NCBI GenBank assembly: GCA_022315425.1
Contig: JAIUPT010000040.1
Span: forward strand, 372,001-436,000
Direction: 5' to 3'
DNA: 64,000 bases
DNA from: Pseudevernia furfuracea
Lineage: Eukaryota > Ascomycota > Lecanoromycetes > Lecanorales > Parmeliaceae
Shown here piece after piece: positions 58,862 to 64,000 of the stretch. A model generated the notes under the pieces. It ran no database searches, had not been told where the DNA came from, and saw nothing but the letters and a program-made list of their open reading frames with translations. The stretch's first letter is position 1. Every line of letters starts with the position of its first letter. The translations under genes and the position numbers were made by a program.

Positions 58862-60329
58862 ATGCCTTTTGCATTCACGTTGCCCACCACTTCCGCTCTC
58901 CCCTTCTCATCTTTCGCTAACAGTACGACCCACCCTTCGTTGCCGTTGGCTGCCTCAACCCATCGAGGTGTGCTCCGGAGTGTACTAAAAAAACACAAAC
59001 GTCTTCCTCCCTCGTCCAGAGCGTCCAATTTGAGCACGCTCTTAGCTGCCCTCGACGACTATCTACCCTACCTGCTTACGCTAGAGGCTGCATTATCCGG
59101 AAAGACAGTCAATGGGGAGGAGATAGATCTGGCGCTCAAGAAAGAGATCGATGTGGAATGGCGGACTACATTGACAGCTACAATCCCAGGGCGAGAGCCT
59201 CCTCGGGTCAAAGACAAAGGGCTAGATTTTGAGGTATCGTTCGTACTCCATACACTCGCGTGTGTCTATGCGCTGCAAGCAAGAGCGCAGCTTCTGGCTC
59301 TGTATGGAGCGATCACCCCTACCGCTGAACAGAGAATTGCAATCATCACCACGGCCACCAGGCAGCTTCTGCAAGCCAACTCGATCCACAATTACCTAGC
59401 ATCACGCCTCGTTGAAACCGATGCCTCTTCCGCAGTCTTGGAGATTCTAGCTCAAACACAAGGTGGTCTTGCCGCGTTGGCACTTGCCGAAGCTACCCTT
59501 CTGGCCGTATTGAAAGATGACCCATATCCTGCAGTAGTGGCTCAAGATCGCAACAGAAATGACAAAGATTGGATGATCAAGCCCCCAGACATACCAAAAG
59601 TGCGAGTCCATCTTTTTGCAAGGCTATGTCTTGCAGCCGCGGAACACGCTGGGAAAGCCGAGGCCATGCTGAGCGCCTCAGGCCGGACAGATGAAGCGTT
59701 GATCAAATATGTCAATGATCTCAAGAAGACATCAAGAGCAAAAGCGTGTCGATTCTTTGGCATTGATGCCGACTTGAAGGGTGAGACTGGGCAAGGAATT
59801 GCGTGGCTCACTGGGGGTAGAAAGCAGTTGGGCTTTGCATGCACAAAGGATGAGGGGTCGAAGATGAGAGGCTTGGCAAAGTTCAAGAAAGACTGGACAG
59901 AGCGGACAGAGGACAAGAAAATAGAAAAAGGTGGTGAGTGGGGAAGTGACGCTGGTCGGCTAGAGGAACTGAGAGTGGTTGAGATGCTCGAACAGAAATG
60001 GAACAAGATGAATGATACGGTACGCCGCACCCAGGATTTGCCCACTGATTTCACTAATACAGAAGCAGATAAACACGCAATTGATACCCCCTTCTGATCC
60101 CCTTATAGCGAACATGCCCTTAGGCAGGGATATTCATTCGGCGATGCCTTTTGTATTGCCTAGTCTCGACGAGGATACTTTGGCGCGCATGCGAGCTCCG
60201 CCTAATGTTGAAGAGATGAGTGATGATTATGAGAACAGCAGCGATGAGGGCGAGAAGGCTCAGGGTGGCCTGCCTGGAGCTTTCCCAGTGTCCTCTTCGG
60301 CCGCCTCCAACGAAAATTCATACTATTAG
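58862..60329 (+). CDS. palC: pH-response regulator PalC
   Basis: PalC carries a BRO1 domain and links the plasma-membrane pH sensor complex to ESCRT-III (Vps32) during alkaline pH signalling to PacC. Two exons, 58862-60019 and 60063-60329, joined by a 43 nt intron, give 474 residues, the normal size. The N-terminus MPFAFTLPTT and the blocks HPSLPLAASTHRGVLRSVLK, RASNLSTLLAALDDYLPYLL and IPGREPPRVKDKGLDFEVSF match the PalC pattern. C-terminally, NTQLIPPSDPLIAN with GRDIHSA and DEDTLARMRAPP are also characteristic. The acidic Ser-rich tail ends in ENSYY. No damage is seen. It shares a promoter with the Mis18-like gene. Confidence 0.92.
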
Positions 60330-60534
60330 CAAGCAAGCATCCATGCAATATCGTGGCATTGTGACTTCCAGCCCCTGATATTGAGGCTGTAAACGGCTAA
60401 TGGACAGCGTAAGTTTCTGAATCCTTCGCGGATGACCCACTGAACGCCATCTAAACATGTACACCCATGCTCTTCTTCCCGTAGACGTCTCTCCCAAACA
60501 GCAATGCTGTCTTTCTCATCGATGCAAACACCCA

Positions 60535-60929
60535 TCACTCATCCCCTGGAACATAATTCTGTTGCTGGAACAAATACCCTCGTACTTTGGCATCCTTCAA
60601 TGCCTCGAAATATCGTTCTATATACCAATTAGTCTGTGTAACCCGCAGATTCCCCAAGGTTCCCTCCGCGACCCTTTCTAAAAACAGGTATCAAATGACA
60701 TACCTCTCAGACCTCCACACTTCTCCAAATGATTGACCCCCTCCTTGACATAACACTTCCCCAACTCCTCCCTTATTAACCTAGCCATCATGCTCTTGAC
60801 CCACTGTTCCCTAATGATAGCATCCTGCGCTGCCTTCAGCCGTGGAGTATCCGAGTAGTCTACTCCTTGGAAGGTTGGCGGGACTTGGGGCTTTTTGGCG
60901 AGGAAGAGGGCGGATTCTGGGGTTGGCAT
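60535..60929 (-). CDS. Mitochondrial complex I 12 kDa subunit (NUO-12.3 type)
   Basis: An accessory subunit of NADH:ubiquinone oxidoreductase in the inner mitochondrial membrane. Two exons, 60929-60704 and 60617-60535, separated by an 86 nt intron, give 102 residues, close to the 12.3 kDa Neurospora protein. Diagnostic blocks are MPTPESALFLAKKPQVPPTF, DAIIREQWVKSMMARLIREE, LGKCYVKEGVNHLEKCG and YFEALKDAKVRGYLFQQQNY. The conserved Cys residues of the twin-Cys region are present. The frame is open further upstream to 61154, but that part is low-complexity (a CCG/CTG repeat), and the family start is MPTPES, so 60929 was chosen. Confidence 0.88.
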
Positions 60930-61344
60930 GCTGCCGCCGCCGCCGCTGCTGCTGCTTGTATTTCGGCGGAGGATGTTCGGTGGTGTTTGGAGTGTTTTTG
61001 TTGGAGCTGCGAGCGGTGGTAATAGTAGAGACCAGAGTGGTAGTTGACAATTTCTGGACTTGGTTCTGGGAGGGGACGGAGGAGGGTTTTTGCGAGCCAA
61101 CTCGTGATTTCGGAAACGGTGGTGGGCATACCGCTCGTAATGTTGTTTTAGCAATATGGATGTCTCAATACCAATGACGACGGGCCTCGGCTTTCACTCA
61201 GGTGTCGTCTGTGCAGGCTTGGAAAATATAAGTAGTATCACCTTGTGTTGTCACTTCTGAGAATCACACGGTTATTGTATTACCAGATTAGATTGCTCCT
61301 TCCTCTACATCACAACAAACTACACCTGCCACCTTTCACACACC
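60930..61344. promoter_or_regulatory. Shared divergent promoter of the complex I subunit and PEX5
   Basis: About 415 bp between divergent starts. It contains a CCGCCGCCGCCGCTGCTGCTG-type triplet run right upstream of the subunit start and an AAAATATAAGTAG sequence near 61225, about 115 bp before the PEX5 ATG, a possible TATA element. Confidence 0.5.
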
Positions 61345-63386
61345 ATGTCTTTCCTAGGCGGCGCCGAATGCTCAACCGCTGGGAACCCACTGAGCCAATT
61401 CACGAAACACGTACAGGATGACAAGTCGTTACAACGGGACAGGCTTGTGGGGCAAGGGCCTGGAGGCCTGCAAGAAAGCTTTAGGAGTCGGGCGAATGGA
61501 ACAAGCCAAGATGAGGTAAGTTCATTGCGCCAGACCTAAACTCTTATGCCGTGAGCCTCCCCAGGAGTTGGATCATGGCTAATTCGTAGCTACAGATGAT
61601 CCAAAATTTCTTACAGCAAAATGGCCAGCTCCCCCAGGATTCTCCCCAACCTTTCGCAATGGAGCAGATGCGAAGGGACTTGGATGGCTATCGAACAACC
61701 GCCCCCCGAATACACTTATCTGGCTGGGCGTCAGAATATGATCCCGGAGAGCAAGCGCGCATGGAGGCTGCTTTCCAAGCACCGAAACCAGGAGGGTTTG
61801 TCCCTGCTGGCTTCACACCAGCCGAGTTTCAGCGCCTCCAACAGATGGAGAGGAATGGATCAGCTAGGGTTGGGAGTCCAACCTCGCACACACAGCTGGG
61901 GGTGAATAGCTACGATAGACCGATGGGAATGGGCTACGGAATGACCATGGGTATGATGGGTTCACAATATAGGCCAATGAGCTTGCAGAGGAGACCGTCA
62001 GAACAGCAGACCAATGGCAAAGGAAAAGGACGAATGGTGGAGCTCGACGAGAAAGATTGGGAACAGCAGTTCGCAGAAATGGACGCAGCAACTCAACGCG
62101 ATTTAGATGCCGAAGCAAATGCAGCGATGGAGCGGGAGCTCAATGATATGGATAGGTCAGTCATTTCCGAGACCAACGAGTTTGGCGACTTCGAGAGCGT
62201 GTGGCGAGGGATACAGGCTAAGACTGCAAATGCTAGATCCATGATGGATAATGGCGAATACGGTATGCACATGGGTGAGGAATTACCGTTACGAGACTTC
62301 GATACTTGGGACAACTTCGACAGCAACTTTCATGACAGTTACCGAGATCCTCACATGGGCAATTACACTTTTGAAGAAGACAATCCTTTCACTGCCACCA
62401 AAGACCCGTTCGAAGAAGGCATTAGAATACTGAGTGAGGGTGGCAATCTCTCTCTCGCCGCTCTCGCCTTCGAAGCCGCTGTACAGAGAGATCCGCAACA
62501 CGTACAAGCCTGGTGCCAACTCGGCAGCGCACAAGCCCAGAACGAGAAAGAGTCGCCGGCCATCCGTGCCCTCGAACAAGCTATCAAGCTCGATCCTCAA
62601 AACCTCTTGGCCTTAATGGGTCTCGCTATATCATACACAAATGAGGGTTACGACTCCACCGCCTACCGCACCTTAGAGCGCTGGGTTTCCACAAAGTATC
62701 CTCAGATTGTTTCTCCCGATAGTCTTACCCCGCCAGGCGACTTCGGTTTCACAGACCGCCACGTTCTCCACGAAAAGGTCACAGCCCAATTCATCCGTGC
62801 AGCTCAACTCTCCCCAGATGGCGAACACATGGACCCGGACGTGCAAGTGGGCTTAGGAGTACTCTTTTACGGTGCCGAGGAGTATGGCAAAGCTGTTGAT
62901 TGCTTTGAAGCGGCACTTGCAAGCACGGAACCTGGAACAACTAATGAACCTCAACAAGCGCACCTACTCTGGAATCGATTAGGCGCCACACTAGCAAACA
63001 GCGGGCGCAGCGAAGAGGCAATTGCAGCATACGGAAAAGCTCTCAATCTAAACCCCAACTTCGTCCGCGCTCGTTATAACCTCGGCGTATCCTGCATCAA
63101 CATCGGTGTGCTCCCCCAAGCAGCACAGCACCTCCTTGGCGCACTAAGTATGCATCGGGTCGTCGAGCGCGAAGGTATGCAACGCGTCAAGGAGGTCATA
63201 GGCGAGGACCCAGGGAGTAGTACGATCGATGAAGGCGATGTGGAGAGGATGGTAGGGATGAATCAAAGTACGAATTTACTGGAGACACTGAAGAGAGTTT
63301 TTACGAGCATGGGAAGAAGGGATCTGATGGAGAAGGTGGAGGTGGGAATGGATATTGAACAATTTAGGGGAGAATTTGATTTCTGA
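61345..63386 (+). CDS. PEX5: PEX5, peroxisomal targeting signal 1 receptor
   Basis: Cycling receptor that binds C-terminal SKL-type signals in the cytosol and delivers cargo to the peroxisomal docking complex. Two exons, 61345-61515 and 61596-63386, give 653 residues, a normal length. The N-terminus has the conserved Cys (GGAECSTAGNPLSQF) whose ubiquitination drives recycling in other species. Aromatic WxxxF/Y-like Pex14-binding motifs follow: WASEY, WEQQF and a WDNF segment. TPR repeats occupy about residues 355-600 (LAALAFEAAVQRDPQHVQAW, AIRALEQAIKLDPQNLLALM, LWNRLGATLANSGRSEEAIA, ALNLNPNFVRARYNLGVSCI). No defects. It is divergent from the complex I subunit. Confidence 0.95.
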
Positions 63387-64000
63387 GAGTGACGTTAGAA
63401 GGGCAGAGAAGGATTCAAGAGCCACTGATGAAGACTTTCAAAGCCATAGGCTTCTCCCGCGTTGGCATTGTAGATAAATGATGGCATTGGACACAGCTAC
63501 ACACAGGGGAAGATCGACTTGTATCTATCTCAAGGCTGGTAACGAATCTATGAACATATTTGCCCCATGTCTAAATTTCCTCGTTTGTCATGATATCGCT
63601 TTCTGATCAGCCACGATTCTTAGAGTAGGTGGCTTAGCGCGCTAGTTGCAATAAAACTCTGAAGGATGGAGAGAAGTGCTTGATAGAGCACCAGAAGTCA
63701 GACTGAATGTCGTAAAATACGCGCGCCGCTAGATTAGTGCCCTTAATCTCTTCCCACGTGACAAATGGACTAATTCGACAAAAACATGAGGCTATACAGA
63801 ACTCGTAGATAGTTGATTGGGCCGTCCCAACGCCAGGACCTTGAGCCAACAGAGGCCTGAGCAGGCGTGTTCTCGTACCCCCAGCGCTAGAAAACTTCCC
63901 ATGCTTGTAGAAGCACAGACCTGGAGCGAAAACCGAAGCTCTATACATGTAAAACAGGCGTGGGCGGGCGGGACGAAAGAATAATGCTATTGCTCTGAAA
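63387..64000. other. Region without a supported gene
   Basis: Downstream of PEX5. A 104-codon minus-strand frame at 63634-63948 has no recognisable content. Confidence 0.4.

Noticed and set aside
58615..59037. 140-codon minus-strand frame
   Set aside because: Antisense of the palC 5' end; palC has clear family support.

Overview
The window reads as nuclear DNA of a filamentous ascomycete (Pezizomycotina; a leotiomycete-like genome is a guess). Genes have short GT-AG introns, mostly 40-80 nt. Several are recognisable fungal genes: palC, PEX5, a 12 kDa complex I subunit, a Rad53/Chk2-type kinase and a Mis18/Yippee-type protein. A 12.9 kb AT-rich block carries the marks of repeat-induced point mutation (RIP).

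Layout. 1-9.8 kb: a sparse region with an O-methyltransferase (minus), an eight-exon sugar transporter of the major facilitator superfamily (plus), and a decayed copy of the ribosomal protein eL43 gene that still has its introns. 9.84-22.7 kb: a transposon graveyard. It holds a 1.5 kb LTR pair with 151 bp repeats, a GC-rich apparently un-mutated 0.9 kb TRIM-like element, a Ty1/copia RNase H relic, a pogo/Fot1-like transposase relic, and a full-length but stop-riddled Ty3/gypsy chromovirus with 254 bp LTRs and an intact ATTAC target duplication. 23-36.2 kb: an accessory, signalling-rich stretch. It contains a kinase-TPR fusion, a tandem kinase-pseudokinase, a fungal CorA-like membrane protein, a small secreted protein and a relic of a NACHT-type NTPase gene. 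36-51 kb: lineage-type hypothetical genes, several low-complexity or with in-gene tandem duplications. 51-64 kb: a conserved core block with the Rad53-like kinase, the Mis18-like gene, palC, the complex I subunit and PEX5, two pairs of them divergent over short shared promoters.

How it fits together. The right end is ordinary housekeeping DNA. The left and middle look like an accessory compartment next to RIP-silenced repeats, where kinase/TPR/NACHT genes typical of fungal self/non-self and signalling repertoires sit and decay. The most distinctive observations are: (1) two LTR elements whose primer-binding region is complementary to their own LTR, suggesting Tf1-type self-priming, one being a small element that also carries tRNA-like Pol III boxes; (2) a splice path with correct phase at every junction that joins a kinase and a TPR array into one 1270-residue protein; and (3) the tandem kinase-pseudokinase beside it. 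Splice sites were read by eye from GT/AG, phase and family fit, not from transcripts.
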